Notes: generated by a model from the letters alone, not told the origin. Shown: positions 1-11,560, counted from the stretch's first letter. The stretch is DNA of 64,000 bases from JACCVL01 sp963695375 (GCA_963695375.1 OY968767.1:1488001-1552000), one strand, 5' to 3'. Program-made: numbers and translations.

Positions 1-1386
1 CGGGACCGCCGGGACAAGCAGGCGTGGACGCTGCCCGACAACGGTGCCGACCAGTGGCGGATCGCCCCCAGCCGGGAGGATGCCGCCGTCTCCGCCGTGC
101 AGTTCCACGACGCGAAGGGCTGGCATCGCTGGCAGGTGCCCGGACGCACCGTGCTCCGCGGGGACGGGCAGTTCGCCGCCGGCGGGAAGCCGGTCGGCCT
201 GGTGCTCCCCGGCGGCACGGTCCGGCAGTACCGGGGCGCGCTCCGGGCGGCGTCACCGTTTCGCGGGGCGTCGTCCCGGGACACCGTCAACGTGGTCTCC
301 CTCGACGACTACGTCCGTGGAGTGCTGCCTCGGGAGATGCCGACGTCCTGGTCGATGGCGGCGCTGAAGGCGCAGGCGGTGGCCGCCCGCACCTATGCCG
401 CCTTCGGCCGGCACGCCAACCGCACCCGCTACTGGCACGTCTGCGACACCACGTCCTGCCAGGTCTACGGCGGCGTCGACGCGGAGACCGAGCGCGGCAA
501 CCAGGCGGTCTCGGCGACGGCCCGCCGGGTGCTGCTGTTCAACGACCGGCCGGCGTTCACCCAGTTCGCCAGCTCGTCGGGTGGCTGGACGGTGCACGGC
601 GGCCAGCCCTACCTCCCGGCCAAGGCGGACCCGTACGACGACTGGGCCGGCAACCCCAATCACGACTGGCAGGCCCGGGTCGACACCGGAACCCTCGAGC
701 GCACCTTCCCCGAGCTCGGCCGGCTGGAGTCGGTGGCGGTCACCAAGCGGGACGGCCACGGCGACTGGGGCGGCCGGGTGCTGCAGGTGGTGCTGTCCGG
801 GACGAAGGGTGACGTGGCGATGAGCGGTGAGGCGTTCCGCTACGCGCTCGGGCTGCGGTCCAGCTGGTTCACGATGCAGCTGACCCCGATCATGCGCGCC
901 TGGAAGCGGCAGGGCGGAGCGACGTCCAGTCCGGTCGGTGCGCCGCAGCGGGCGGAGACCCGCGCGAGCAACGCCCGCGGTCTGACCGGTGCCCGGCAGG
1001 AGTTCAGCCACGGCCGGATGTACTGGTCCAAGCGAACCGGGGCGCGGGCGCTGCGTGGTGCCGTGCTGGCGTACTACCTGCGGGCCGGAGGGGTGCAGTC
1101 CTTCCTCGGCTTCCCCACCGGACGGCTGGACCGGACCTATGACGGCGGACGCAAGGCCGCCTTCCAGGGCGGGGTCGTGGTCGCGCACGACCGGACCGGC
1201 ACGCATGCCGTGACCGGCGCCATCCTGGCCGCCTACCGCCGGCACGGGTCCGTGCGCGGGCCGCTCGGCTACCCGACCACCGACGTCCGCCGGATCGAGG
1301 TCGGGCGGCGGGTCCGCTTCGAGCACGGCCGGATCACCTGGCTCCGGGACACCCGCGAGGTGGAGGTCGTCGTCCGCGGCGACTGA
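1..1386 (+). CDS. SpoIID/LytB-domain wall protein with LGFP repeats (5' end missing)
   Basis: The frame is open from the first base, so the start lies outside the window; 461 residues are visible. Residues about 97-290 form a SpoIID/LytB domain (SLDDYVRGVLPREMP, then LKAQAVAARTYA), known from lytic transglycosylase-type peptidoglycan enzymes. The last 100 residues carry LGFP-type repeats (SFLGFPTG, GPLGYPTT), which anchor actinobacterial proteins to the wall envelope. I infer an exported wall-remodelling protein; any signal peptide would be in the missing part. The GTG at 97 is internal, because the frame continues in sensible sequence upstream. It ends one base before the convergent pyc stop. 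Confidence 0.85.
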   Translation, partial: RDRRDKQAWTLPDNGADQWRIAPSREDAAVSAVQFHDAKGWHRWQVPGRTVLRGDGQFAAGGKPVGLVLPGGTVRQYRGALRAASPFRGASSRDTVNVVSLDDYVRGVLPREMPTSWSMAALKAQAVAARTYAAFGRHANRTRYWHVCDTTSCQVYGGVDAETERGNQAVSATARRVLLFNDRPAFTQFASSSGGWTVHGGQPYLPAKADPYDDWAGNPNHDWQARVDTGTLERTFPELGRLESVAVTKRDGHGDWGGRVLQVVLSGTKGDVAMSGEAFRYALGLRSSWFTMQLTPIMRAWKRQGGATSSPVGAPQRAETRASNARGLTGARQEFSHGRMYWSKRTGARALRGAVLAYYLRAGGVQSFLGFPTGRLDRTYDGGRKAAFQGGVVVAHDRTGTHAVTGAILAAYRRHGSVRGPLGYPTTDVRRIEVGRRVRFEHGRITWLRDTREVEVVVRGD

Positions 1387-1387
1387 G

Positions 1388-4789
<3,402 letters not shown>

Positions 4790-4794
4790 GGCGC

Positions 4795-6603
4795 TCAGAC
4801 GTCGTCGGCCGGGGCGTCGGCGATGGTGCAGATCACGGCACCGGAGGTGACGCCCGCCCCGGGCTCCGCTTTCAGGTCGGTGACGGTGCCGGCCTTGTGG
4901 GCGTTCAGCGGCTGCTCCATCTTCATCGCCTCGAGCACCACCACCAGGTCGCCCTCGGCCACCTGCTGACCCTCCTCGACCGCGACCTTGACGATGGTCC
5001 CCTGCATCGGCGAGGTCAGCGCGTCGCCGCCGGCGGCCCCGCCACCGCCGGCCGACCCGGCCCGGCGCTTGGCCTTCTTCGCCCCCGGCCCGGCAGCCGC
5101 CGCGGCCCCCAGGCCGGCCGGAAGCACCACCTCGATCCGTCGACCGCCGACCTCGACGGTCACGGCCTCCCGCTCCGCCGGCTCCGCGGCTTCGGCGCCG
5201 CCGGCGTACGGCTCGACGGTGTTGTCCCACTCGGTCTCGATCCACCGGGTGTGCACGGCGAACTCGCCGGCACCTCCCGGACGGTCGGCCGCGACGTACG
5301 CCGTGTCGTCCAGCACGGCGCGGTGGAAGGGGATCACCGTCGGCATCCCCTCCACGACGAACTCCGCCAGCGCCCGCCGCGACCGCTCCAGCGCCTGCTG
5401 CCGGGTGGCACCGGTGACCACGAGCTTGGCCACCAACGAGTCGAAGGCACCGGGGACGGTCTCGCCCTGGTCGTAGCCACCGTCGAGCCGCACCCCCGGC
5501 CCGGCCGGGGCGTGCCACCGGGTGAGCGTGCCCGGAGCGGGGAGGAACCCCTGACCCGCGTCCTCGGCGTTGATGCGGAACTCGATCGAGTGGCCGCGGA
5601 CCTCCGGGTCGTCGTAGCCGAGCTCCTCGCCGGCCGCCACCCGGAACATCTCCCGGACGAGGTCGATCCCGGTGACCTCCTCGCTGACGCAGTGCTCGAC
5701 CTGCAGCCGGGTGTTCACCTCCAGGAAGCTGATGGTCCCGTCCTGACCGACCAGGAACTCGCAGGTGCCGGCACCGACGTAGCCGGCCTCGCGCAGGATC
5801 GCCTTGGAGCTGTCGTAGAGCGTGCCGACCTGGTCCTCGGACAGGTACGGCGCCGGCGCCTCCTCCACGAGCTTCTGGTGCCGACGCTGGAGCGAGCAGT
5901 CGCGCGTCGACACCACCACGACGGTGCCGTGCCGGTCGGCCAGGCATTGGGTCTCCACGTGCCGCGGCTTGTCGAGGTAGCGCTCGACGAAGCACTCGCC
6001 GCGGCCGAAGGCGCTGACCGCCTCCCGGACCGCGGAGTCGTAGAGCTCGGCGACCTCGCTCATCTCGCGGGCCACCTTCAGCCCGCGGCCGCCGCCGCCG
6101 TAGGCGGCCTTGATGGCGATCGGCAGCCCGTGCTCCTCCGCGAAGGCCACCACCTCGTCGGCGTCCTTGACCGGCTCGGGCGTTCCGGCGACCAGCGGGG
6201 CGCCCACCTTCTCGGCGATGTGCCGGGCCTGCACCTTGTCGCCCAGTGCGTCGATCGCCTCCGGCGGCGGACCGACCCAGGTCAGGCCCGCCTCGATCAC
6301 GGCGCGGGCGAAGCCGGCGTTCTCGGCCAGGAAGCCGTAGCCGGGATGCACCGCGTCGGCGTCGCAGCGCCGCGCCACGTCGAGCAGCTTCTCGACCGAC
6401 AGGTAGGAGTCGCCCGGCGTGCTGCCCTGCAGGGAGTACGCCTCGTCGGCGAGCCGGACGTGCAGGGCGTCCCGGTCCGCCTCCGCGTAGACGGCGACGC
6501 CGGCCAGCCCGGCGTCCCGGCACGCGCGGAGCACCCGGACGGCGATCTCGCCCCGGTTGGCCACCAGGACCTTGCGCAGGTTCGGTGCGGCGTGCTTGGT
6601 CAC
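4795..6603 (-). CDS. accA3: acetyl/propionyl-CoA carboxylase alpha subunit (biotin carboxylase + BCCP)
   Basis: The 602 residues combine a biotin carboxylase (RKVLVANRGEIAVRVLRA, GGGGRGLK, EVNTRLQVEH) with a C-terminal biotinyl domain (LEAMKMEQ, acceptor Lys561). Length and order match AccA3-type subunits, which serve several AccD partners; the accD/accE genes 9 kb away are likely partners. A linker of Ala/Gly and Lys around residues 500-530 separates the domains. The GTG start has a GGGAG ribosome site, and a TAGACT -10 box sits about 30 bases upstream. The first gene of a two-gene unit with pyc. Substrate (acetyl- or propionyl-CoA) is set by the AccD partner and cannot be read from this chain. 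Confidence 0.95.
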   Translation of the reverse strand: MTKHAAPNLRKVLVANRGEIAVRVLRACRDAGLAGVAVYAEADRDALHVRLADEAYSLQGSTPGDSYLSVEKLLDVARRCDADAVHPGYGFLAENAGFARAVIEAGLTWVGPPPEAIDALGDKVQARHIAEKVGAPLVAGTPEPVKDADEVVAFAEEHGLPIAIKAAYGGGGRGLKVAREMSEVAELYDSAVREAVSAFGRGECFVERYLDKPRHVETQCLADRHGTVVVVSTRDCSLQRRHQKLVEEAPAPYLSEDQVGTLYDSSKAILREAGYVGAGTCEFLVGQDGTISFLEVNTRLQVEHCVSEEVTGIDLVREMFRVAAGEELGYDDPEVRGHSIEFRINAEDAGQGFLPAPGTLTRWHAPAGPGVRLDGGYDQGETVPGAFDSLVAKLVVTGATRQQALERSRRALAEFVVEGMPTVIPFHRAVLDDTAYVAADRPGGAGEFAVHTRWIETEWDNTVEPYAGGAEAAEPAEREAVTVEVGGRRIEVVLPAGLGAAAAAGPGAKKAKRRAGSAGGGGAAGGDALTSPMQGTIVKVAVEEGQQVAEGDLVVVLEAMKMEQPLNAHKAGTVTDLKAEPGAGVTSGAVICTIADAPADDV

Positions 6604-6632
6604 GAAGGCTCCCGTCGCAGCTGGACGGGGGG

Positions 6633-6638
6633 AGTCTA
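6633..6638 (-). promoter_or_regulatory. -10 box for accA3-pyc
   Basis: Minus-strand TAGACT, matching the actinobacterial TANNNT -10. Transcription would start near 6626, giving a leader of about 23 bases that holds the GGGAG ribosome site of accA3. No convincing -35 is seen. Confidence 0.5.
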
Positions 6639-6654
6639 GGGGTGGTCGTCGGCC

Positions 6655-7062
6655 TCAGCCCGCGTGGTCGAGCCGCGCCAGGTCGTCGCGGCACCGGGCC
6701 GCCACCGCGTCCAGTTCGGCCAGCGTCTCGTCGATGTCCCGGCGGCGTTGCTCGAGCCCGGCCCGGCGCACCTCGATCTGTTCGAGCAGGTAGCTCAGCT
6801 GGCCGGCCTCCCCGGGCTCGGCGTCGTACATGTCCACGATGGTGGCGATCTCGTCGAGCGTGAATCCGAGCCGGCGGCCGCGCAACACCAGCGCGAGCCG
6901 GACCCGGTCCCGCCCGGAGTAGAGCCGCCGGGTGCCGTCCCGGCGCGGGCAGAGCAGTCCGCGGTCCTCGTAGAACCGCAGCGTCCGGGCGGTGACCCCG
7001 AACGCCGCGGAGACCCGGCCGATGCTCCAGGGAGCGTCGTCGGTCCGTTCCGGCTTGCCCAC
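6655..7062 (-). CDS. MerR-family transcriptional regulator
   Basis: A 135-residue MerR protein with an N-terminal winged helix (WSIGRVSAAFGVTARTLRFYEDRGLL), a second wing (DGTRRLYSGRDRVRL) and a long C-terminal coiled coil (about residues 85-130) for dimerisation. No effector cysteines are visible, so it is not a metal sensor of the MerR/CueR kind. Divergence from an acyl-CoA dehydrogenase and adjacency to carboxylases suggest a LiuR-like regulator of branched-chain amino acid or acyl-CoA catabolism (inference). The GTG at 7062 was chosen because a CATGCT -10-like box ends six bases upstream and a palindrome follows; longer in-frame starts run across the promoter and into the divergent gene. 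Confidence 0.8.
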   Translation of the reverse strand: MGKPERTDDAPWSIGRVSAAFGVTARTLRFYEDRGLLCPRRDGTRRLYSGRDRVRLALVLRGRRLGFTLDEIATIVDMYDAEPGEAGQLSYLLEQIEVRRAGLEQRRRDIDETLAELDAVAARCRDDLARLDHAG

Positions 7063-7068
7063 CCCGGC

Positions 7069-7074
7069 AGCATG
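7069..7074 (-). promoter_or_regulatory. candidate leaderless -10 box for the MerR gene
   Basis: Minus-strand CATGCT ends six bases before the GTG at 7062, the spacing of leaderless actinobacterial promoters. The operator palindrome starts three bases upstream of it. Confidence 0.35.
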
Positions 7075-7076
7075 GC

Positions 7077-7090
7077 TTACGTTGACGTAA
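7077..7090 (+). promoter_or_regulatory. palindromic operator in the MerR/acyl-CoA dehydrogenase promoter region
   Basis: TTACGT-TG-ACGTAA is a perfect 6-bp inverted repeat with a 2-bp spacer, lying between the two divergent starts. It precedes the TAAAGT -10 of the dehydrogenase by three bases, so it would fall in the -35/-10 spacer, where MerR proteins bind. This makes it the likely site of the adjacent regulator, able to control both genes. Confidence 0.65.
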
Positions 7091-7093
7091 AGG

Positions 7094-7099
7094 TAAAGT
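7094..7099 (+). promoter_or_regulatory. -10 box for the acyl-CoA dehydrogenase
   Basis: TAAAGT fits TANNNT. The predicted start of transcription near 7106 leaves a 21-base leader containing the GAGAGG ribosome site at 7114-7119. Confidence 0.5.
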
Positions 7100-7126
7100 C
7101 TTCGGTCGGTCTCGAGAGGTTCCCGC

Positions 7127-8296
7127 ATGACGTCGTTCCAGCTGTCCCGCGAGCACGAGGAGTTCCGCCGGTCGGTGCGCGACTTCGGCGCCGAGCGGAT
7201 CGCCCCGCACGCCGCCGAGTGGGACCGCAAGCACCACTTCCCGGTCGACGTGGTGCGGGAGATGGGCGACCTGGGACTGTTCGGCCTGACCGCACCGGAG
7301 GAGTACGGCGGCGCCGGCGGCGACTTCACCAGCCTGTGCGTGGCGATCGAGGAGATCGGCCGGGTGGACCAGTCCCTCGGGATCACGCTGGAGGCCGCGG
7401 TCGGTCTCGGCATCAACCCGTTGCTGGCGTTCGGCACGGCCGAGCAGAAGCGGCGCTACCTTCCCGACCTGGTCGCCGGCCGGGCGCTGGCCGGCTTCGG
7501 GCTGACCGAGCCCGGGTCCGGGTCCGACGCGGGCGGGCTGCGCACCCGGGCCGAGCTGCGGGACGGCAGCTGGGTGCTGAACGGCGCCAAGCAGTTCATC
7601 ACCAACGCCGGCAGCGACCTGACGTCGCTGGTCAACGTCGCCGCGCGCACCGGTGAGCGCCCGGACGGCCGGCCGGAGATCTCCACCATCATCGTCCCGT
7701 CGGGCACCGACGGCTTCGTCGTCGAGCCGGCCTACGACAAGCTCGGCTGGCACGCCTCGGACACCCACCCGCTGACGTTCACCGAGGTCACCGTGCCGGA
7801 GGACCACCTGCTCGGGCAGCGTGGTCGCGGTTTCGCGCAGTTCCTCGCCACGCTGGACGACGGCCGGGTCGCCATCGCCGCGCTGGCCGTCGGCTGCCTG
7901 CAGGCCTGTCTCGAGCTGAGCACCGACTATGCCGGCCAGCGCACCACGTTCACCGTCCCGATCGGGGCCAAGCAGGGGGTGGCCTTCCAGCTCGCCGACC
8001 TGCAGGTGATGACCGAGTCGGCCCGGCTGCTGACCTACAAGGCGGCCGCGCTGAAGGACGCCGGTGCCCCGGACGCGGAGTTCAAGCAGGCCGCCGCCAT
8101 CGCCAAGCTGTTCGCCACCGAGTCCGCCGTCACCGGCACCCGGATCGCGACGCAGGTCTTCGGCGGCTACGGCTTCATGGAGGAGTACCCGGTCGCCCGC
8201 TTCTACCGGGACGCGAAGGTGCTGGAGATCGGCGAGGGGACCAGCGAGATCCAGCGGATGGTCATCGCCCGGGGACTCGGTCTGCCGGTGGAGTAG
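7127..8296 (+). CDS. acyl-CoA dehydrogenase
   Basis: FAD enzyme that introduces the alpha-beta double bond into an acyl-CoA. The 389 residues show the family signatures: FGLTEPGSGSDAGG (flavin region), a middle beta domain, and QVFGGYGFMEEYPVARFYRDAK followed by IGEGTSEIQRMV. Glu370 in EGTSEIQ is at the catalytic base position of short/medium-chain enzymes; isovaleryl-CoA dehydrogenases usually lack Glu here, so a short- or branched-chain acyl-CoA substrate is more likely. ATG with GAGAGG eight bases upstream. Probably controlled by the divergent MerR protein. Its last 35 bases overlap the end of the convergent maf gene. Confidence 0.93.
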   Translation: MTSFQLSREHEEFRRSVRDFGAERIAPHAAEWDRKHHFPVDVVREMGDLGLFGLTAPEEYGGAGGDFTSLCVAIEEIGRVDQSLGITLEAAVGLGINPLLAFGTAEQKRRYLPDLVAGRALAGFGLTEPGSGSDAGGLRTRAELRDGSWVLNGAKQFITNAGSDLTSLVNVAARTGERPDGRPEISTIIVPSGTDGFVVEPAYDKLGWHASDTHPLTFTEVTVPEDHLLGQRGRGFAQFLATLDDGRVAIAALAVGCLQACLELSTDYAGQRTTFTVPIGAKQGVAFQLADLQVMTESARLLTYKAAALKDAGAPDAEFKQAAAIAKLFATESAVTGTRIATQVFGGYGFMEEYPVARFYRDAKVLEIGEGTSEIQRMVIARGLGLPVE

Positions 8297-8945
8297 CCCA
8301 CAGGGCGTGCCAGGGCGTGCCGAGCGCGGCCACGAGCTCGCGCAGCAGCGGCAGGCTGATGCCGACGACGGTGTGCGGGTCCCCGTCGACGCCGCGGACG
8401 TAGGCGCCGCCGAGCCCGTCCAGGGTGAACGCCCCGGCCACCGCCAACGGCTCCCCGGTGGCGACGTAGGCCGCGATCTCCTCGTCGGCCAGGTCGGCGA
8501 AGCGCACCGTCGTCGACGCGACCGCGCTGCGCTGCCCCACGACGGGCTGCCCGTCGCCCGCGGCGCCGTCGAGCAGCCGGACGCAGTGCCCGGTGTGCAG
8601 CACCCCCTCCCGGCCGCGCATCGACCGCCAGCGCCGGATCGCGGTCTGGGCGTCGGCGGGCTTGCCGTGCGCCTCGCCGTCGAGCTCCAGCAGCGAGTCG
8701 CAGGCCACCACCAGCGTGGGCCCGTCGTCGACCGGAAGCCGGCTGGCGACCGCCGCGCACTTGCGTTCGGCCAGCAGCAGGGTCAGGTCGGCGGGTGTCG
8801 CCGCGGACGCGTCGTCCTCGTCGACGCCGGCGACGACCACGGCCGGGTCCAGCCCGGCCGCCCGCAGCGTCGCCAGCCGGGCCGGCGACGCGGAGGCCAG
8901 CACGACTCGCGGCGGCGCTGCTGGAGACCCGGACACGGCGCCCAT
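8262..8945 (-). CDS. maf: Maf-like nucleotide pyrophosphatase
   Basis: A 227-residue Maf/HAM1-fold protein that hydrolyses (modified or canonical) nucleoside triphosphates. N-terminal LASASPAR is the SxSxxR signature, followed by VVACDSLLELDG and GKPAD motifs and the conserved AGAFTLDGLGGAYVRGVDGD. ATG at 8945 places the signature at residue 16, normal for the family; longer starts would enter the upstream small gene. Maf lies beside acyl-CoA carboxylase genes in mycobacteria too. The C-terminus runs 35 bases into the acyl-CoA dehydrogenase gene on the other strand, so its last dozen residues are antisense to a conserved stretch. Confidence 0.9.
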   Translation of the reverse strand: MGAVSGSPAAPPRVVLASASPARLATLRAAGLDPAVVVAGVDEDDASAATPADLTLLLAERKCAAVASRLPVDDGPTLVVACDSLLELDGEAHGKPADAQTAIRRWRSMRGREGVLHTGHCVRLLDGAAGDGQPVVGQRSAVASTTVRFADLADEEIAAYVATGEPLAVAGAFTLDGLGGAYVRGVDGDPHTVVGISLPLLRELVAALGTPWHALWATPPADRVPGR

Positions 8946-9021
8946 TGTCACCGACCCGGCCGGGCGAATCCGTACCGGGAAGCGGCGATCGATGGCAGAG
9001 TGCGGTCCGGGAGGGATTCGC

Positions 9022-9174
9022 ATGCCCGACATCGCCAGGTCGGCTCCGGCCGACGCGAACGGCCCGGCCGCCGCGTCCGAGCGGCTGCCCGAGCCCCGCA
9101 CGGCGGAGCAGCCGCACCCGGGGGAGTACTGGGACCTGACCGCCTGCGCCTGGCGGCGCTGCCCGTCGCGCTAG
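9022..9174 (+). CDS. small protein of unknown function (50 aa)
   Basis: I do not recognise a family. The ORF encodes 50 residues beginning MPDIARSAPADANGP and ending with a compact motif, GEYWDLTACAWRRCPSR, with two cysteines. It has a strong GGGAGGGA ribosome site six bases before the ATG and sits in the 236-base gap between the divergent start of maf and the end of the DUF885 gene, where otherwise nothing would be coded. The conserved-looking aromatic/cysteine tail resembles those of small actinobacterial proteins. No membrane segment or signal peptide. The ribosome site and position support it being real; function unknown. Confidence 0.5.
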   Translation: MPDIARSAPADANGPAAASERLPEPRTAEQPHPGEYWDLTACAWRRCPSR

Positions 9175-9182
9175 GGAAACGG

Positions 9183-10892
9183 TCAGCCGGCGGCGGTGAG
9201 GGCCGCGCGCAGCGGGTCCAGCCCGAGGCCGCCCAGGTCCAGCGCGGCGCGGTGGAACGCCCGCAGGTCGAAGCCGGCGCCGCGGCGTGCCTGCTCGTCC
9301 GCCCTCGCCTGCCGCCAGATCCGCTCCCCGACCTTGTACGACGGGGCCTGGCCCGGCCAGCCGAGGTAGCGGTCCCGCTCGAAGCGCAGGGTCGTCGCGT
9401 CCAGCCGGCAGTGCTCGGCCATCAGCATCAGCATCAGCTCCGGGGTCCACCGCTCGCCCGGGGCGAAGCCGACCGGGTTGTCGGCCGGGATCGACAGCTG
9501 CAGGTGCATCCCGATGTCGACCACCACCCGGACCGCGCGCAGCGCCTGGCTCTCCAGCATCCCGAGCTTGTCCGCGGGGTCGGCGAGGTGCCCGAGCTCG
9601 TCCATCAGCCGCTCGGCGTACAGCGCCCAGCCCTCGCCGTGACCGGACACCCAGCACAGCCGGCGCTGCCAGCGGTTCAGCAGCCCGGACCGGTACGCCG
9701 TCTGGCCGACCTGGAGGTGGTGGCCGGGCACCCCCTCGTGGAACACCGTGGTCAGCTCGCGCCACGGGGAGAACCGGTCCACGTCCGCGGGCACCGACCA
9801 CCACATTTGGCCGGGCCGGCTGAAGTCCTCGCTCGGGCCGGTGTAGTAGATGCCGCCGTCATGGGTCGGCGCGAGTCGGCACTCGATCCGGCGGACCGGC
9901 TCGGGGATGTCGAAGTGCACGTCGGCGAGCGCCTCGATGGCCTCGTCCGCCCGGTCCTGCATCCAGTCCCGGAACGCAGGCCCGCCCTCGATCCAGCGCG
10001 CCGGGTCGGCGTCCAGCGCCGCCACCGCCTCGTCCAGCGTGCCGCCGGGCACGATCCGGCCGGCGACCGCTCGCTTCTCCTCGGCGATCCGGTGCAGCTC
10101 GGCCCACCCCCACGCGTAGGTCTCGTCCAGGTCGACCGCGGCACCGAGGAAGTACCGCGACTCCAGCTGGTAGGTCTCCCGCCCGACCGCGTCCCGCTGC
10201 GGCGCCCGGGGCGCCAGCTCGGACTCCAGGAACTCCGCCGTGTCCCGCACCGCCGCCCGTGCCGCGGCGGCGTGCCGGTCGAGGTCCGAGCGCAGCGACC
10301 CGGACACGGCCAGGCCGTCCACCAGTCCGGTGAAGACGTCCGGACCGGTGACCGCCGAGGCGTCCGCCCAGGTGCGCGCCTGGGCCGCGGCGCCGATGAC
10401 CTGCCGCCGGGCCGCGACCCGGCCCTCGTCGGCCGCGCGGGTCAGCGTCCGGCGCCAGTCCGCCAGCGCCGCGGGCACCCCGGCCAGCCGGCTGGAGATG
10501 TCGACGGCCGCCTGCTCGCCCTCGGTGGGCATCAGCTCGAACACCTGGCGCACCTCGTGCAGCGGGCTGGTCAGGACCGACAGCTCGCGGTCGACCAGAC
10601 CGGCGCGGTGCCGCTCCCGGTCGATGCCGAGCCGCTCCTGCATCGCCGCCTTCGCCACCCGCTCCCGGTCGTCGGCGGCGGGCAGCCGGTCCAGCGCGGC
10701 GAGGGTCTCCTCGAGCAGCTCGTACCGGGCGGCGAAGCCGTCCGGGGACAGGTCGGTGAGCCGGTGGTCGTGGCCGGCGATGCCCGCCTCGGTGGCGCCC
10801 ACCGGGTCGCTCGCCGCCCACCGCTCGACGTAGCGGTCGGCGAGCGCGTCGACGAGACGCTCGGTCCCCGAGTTGGGTGCGGAGGCGGCCAC
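9183..10892 (-). CDS. DUF885 family protein (metallopeptidase-like)
   Basis: 569 residues without signal peptide, so cytoplasmic. DUF885 proteins are metallopeptidase-like; the diagnostic FHEGVPGHHLQ is present with His385-Glu386 and His391/His392, then GHGEGWALYAERLM with a downstream glutamate, the typical zinc-ligand arrangement. The C-terminal YKVGERIWRQARADEQ is also a family signature. The substrate is not predictable. Start GTG at 10892 has no ribosome site but has TAGAGT ending six bases upstream, typical of a leaderless transcript, shared with the divergent gene. A single gene, not in an operon. Confidence 0.85.
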   Translation of the reverse strand: MAASAPNSGTERLVDALADRYVERWAASDPVGATEAGIAGHDHRLTDLSPDGFAARYELLEETLAALDRLPAADDRERVAKAAMQERLGIDRERHRAGLVDRELSVLTSPLHEVRQVFELMPTEGEQAAVDISSRLAGVPAALADWRRTLTRAADEGRVAARRQVIGAAAQARTWADASAVTGPDVFTGLVDGLAVSGSLRSDLDRHAAAARAAVRDTAEFLESELAPRAPQRDAVGRETYQLESRYFLGAAVDLDETYAWGWAELHRIAEEKRAVAGRIVPGGTLDEAVAALDADPARWIEGGPAFRDWMQDRADEAIEALADVHFDIPEPVRRIECRLAPTHDGGIYYTGPSEDFSRPGQMWWSVPADVDRFSPWRELTTVFHEGVPGHHLQVGQTAYRSGLLNRWQRRLCWVSGHGEGWALYAERLMDELGHLADPADKLGMLESQALRAVRVVVDIGMHLQLSIPADNPVGFAPGERWTPELMLMLMAEHCRLDATTLRFERDRYLGWPGQAPSYKVGERIWRQARADEQARRGAGFDLRAFHRAALDLGGLGLDPLRAALTAAG

Positions 10893-10897
10893 TGGAG

Positions 10898-10904
10898 GAC
10901 TCTA
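10898..10904. promoter_or_regulatory. shared -10 sequence for two divergent leaderless genes
   Basis: GACTCTA reads GACTCT on the plus strand, ending six bases before GTG 10910, and TAGAGT on the minus strand, ending six bases before GTG 10892. Both are -10-like with the spacing of leaderless transcripts, so one 7-bp sequence may serve both directions. Confidence 0.5.
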
Positions 10905-10909
10905 GGCGG

Positions 10910-11560
10910 GTGCACGCGCTGGACTACCCCGGCCCGGCCGCAGCGACCGCGGGGCTGCTGGCTGCCGACGGGGGCTGGACCCCCCTCACCGGCGGCCCGC
11001 CGGACCGGCTGCTGCCGGGCCTGCTGACCGGTCGGGTCTGCGTCCTCGGCGTGGGCGCCAACGCCGCGCCGGCGGTGCTGCACGCCAAGCTGGCGGCGGC
11101 CGGGGTGCGCGCCGAGGTGCCGATGCTGCCGGTCGTGGTCAGCGGGCTCGGGGTCGCGCACTCCGCCCACGTCAGCCCGGGTGGCTACCTGCCGGTCACG
11201 CCCTATGTTGCCGCCGGGGCCCGGTGCCGGGCGGTGGCCTGCTGGCTGCAGCCGGACGCGCTCGACGCGATCGACCGCACGGAGCCGAACTACGCCCGCA
11301 CCCCACTGCCCGCCTCCGTGGCCGGAGCGCCGCCGGGGGCGGAGGCGTACCTCTCCCGCTGGGGGGTGCTGGCGCCGCACGGCACGCCGCTGCCGCCCGC
11401 TGCGCAGCCCGCCGTCCACGCCGTGCTCTCCGCCGACCCCGAGCTGGCCGGCCTGCTGCCGCTGGCCGACCCCGCGGGCACGGTGGCCGCCCTCGCCGAC
11501 GCGGACCTGCGCGACCGGGTCCGACGGCGGCTGGACACCGTCGGCTGGGTGCGCGCCTAG
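10910..11560 (+). CDS. hypothetical protein, possibly gamma-glutamylcyclotransferase-like
   Basis: 216 residues, soluble, no signal peptide. The stretch VCVLGVGANAAPAVLHAKL followed by VSGLGVAHSAHVSP and a later TEPNYARTPLP is reminiscent of the AYGSN-type loop and downstream features of gamma-glutamylcyclotransferase-fold proteins, but the match is by eye and weak; treat the function as unknown. The C-terminal third is Ala/Asp-rich and helical. GTG at 10910 was chosen because GACTCT ends six bases upstream; earlier starts in the frame lie inside the divergent gene. Its TAG overlaps the convergent stop of the propeller protein by four bases. Confidence 0.6.
   Translation: MHALDYPGPAAATAGLLAADGGWTPLTGGPPDRLLPGLLTGRVCVLGVGANAAPAVLHAKLAAAGVRAEVPMLPVVVSGLGVAHSAHVSPGGYLPVTPYVAAGARCRAVACWLQPDALDAIDRTEPNYARTPLPASVAGAPPGAEAYLSRWGVLAPHGTPLPPAAQPAVHAVLSADPELAGLLPLADPAGTVAALADADLRDRVRRRLDTVGWVRA

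Noticed and set aside
4790..7807. Minus-strand frame open from the pyc gene through accA3, merR and the dehydrogenase
   Set aside because: It stays open only because of GC bias. Its translation upstream of GTG 4789 is Gly/Arg-rich without family features, and real genes lie in other frames.
10877..10909. Start of the GGCT-like gene at GTG/ATG codons further upstream
   Set aside because: They lie within the divergent DUF885 coding sequence and upstream of the shared -10.
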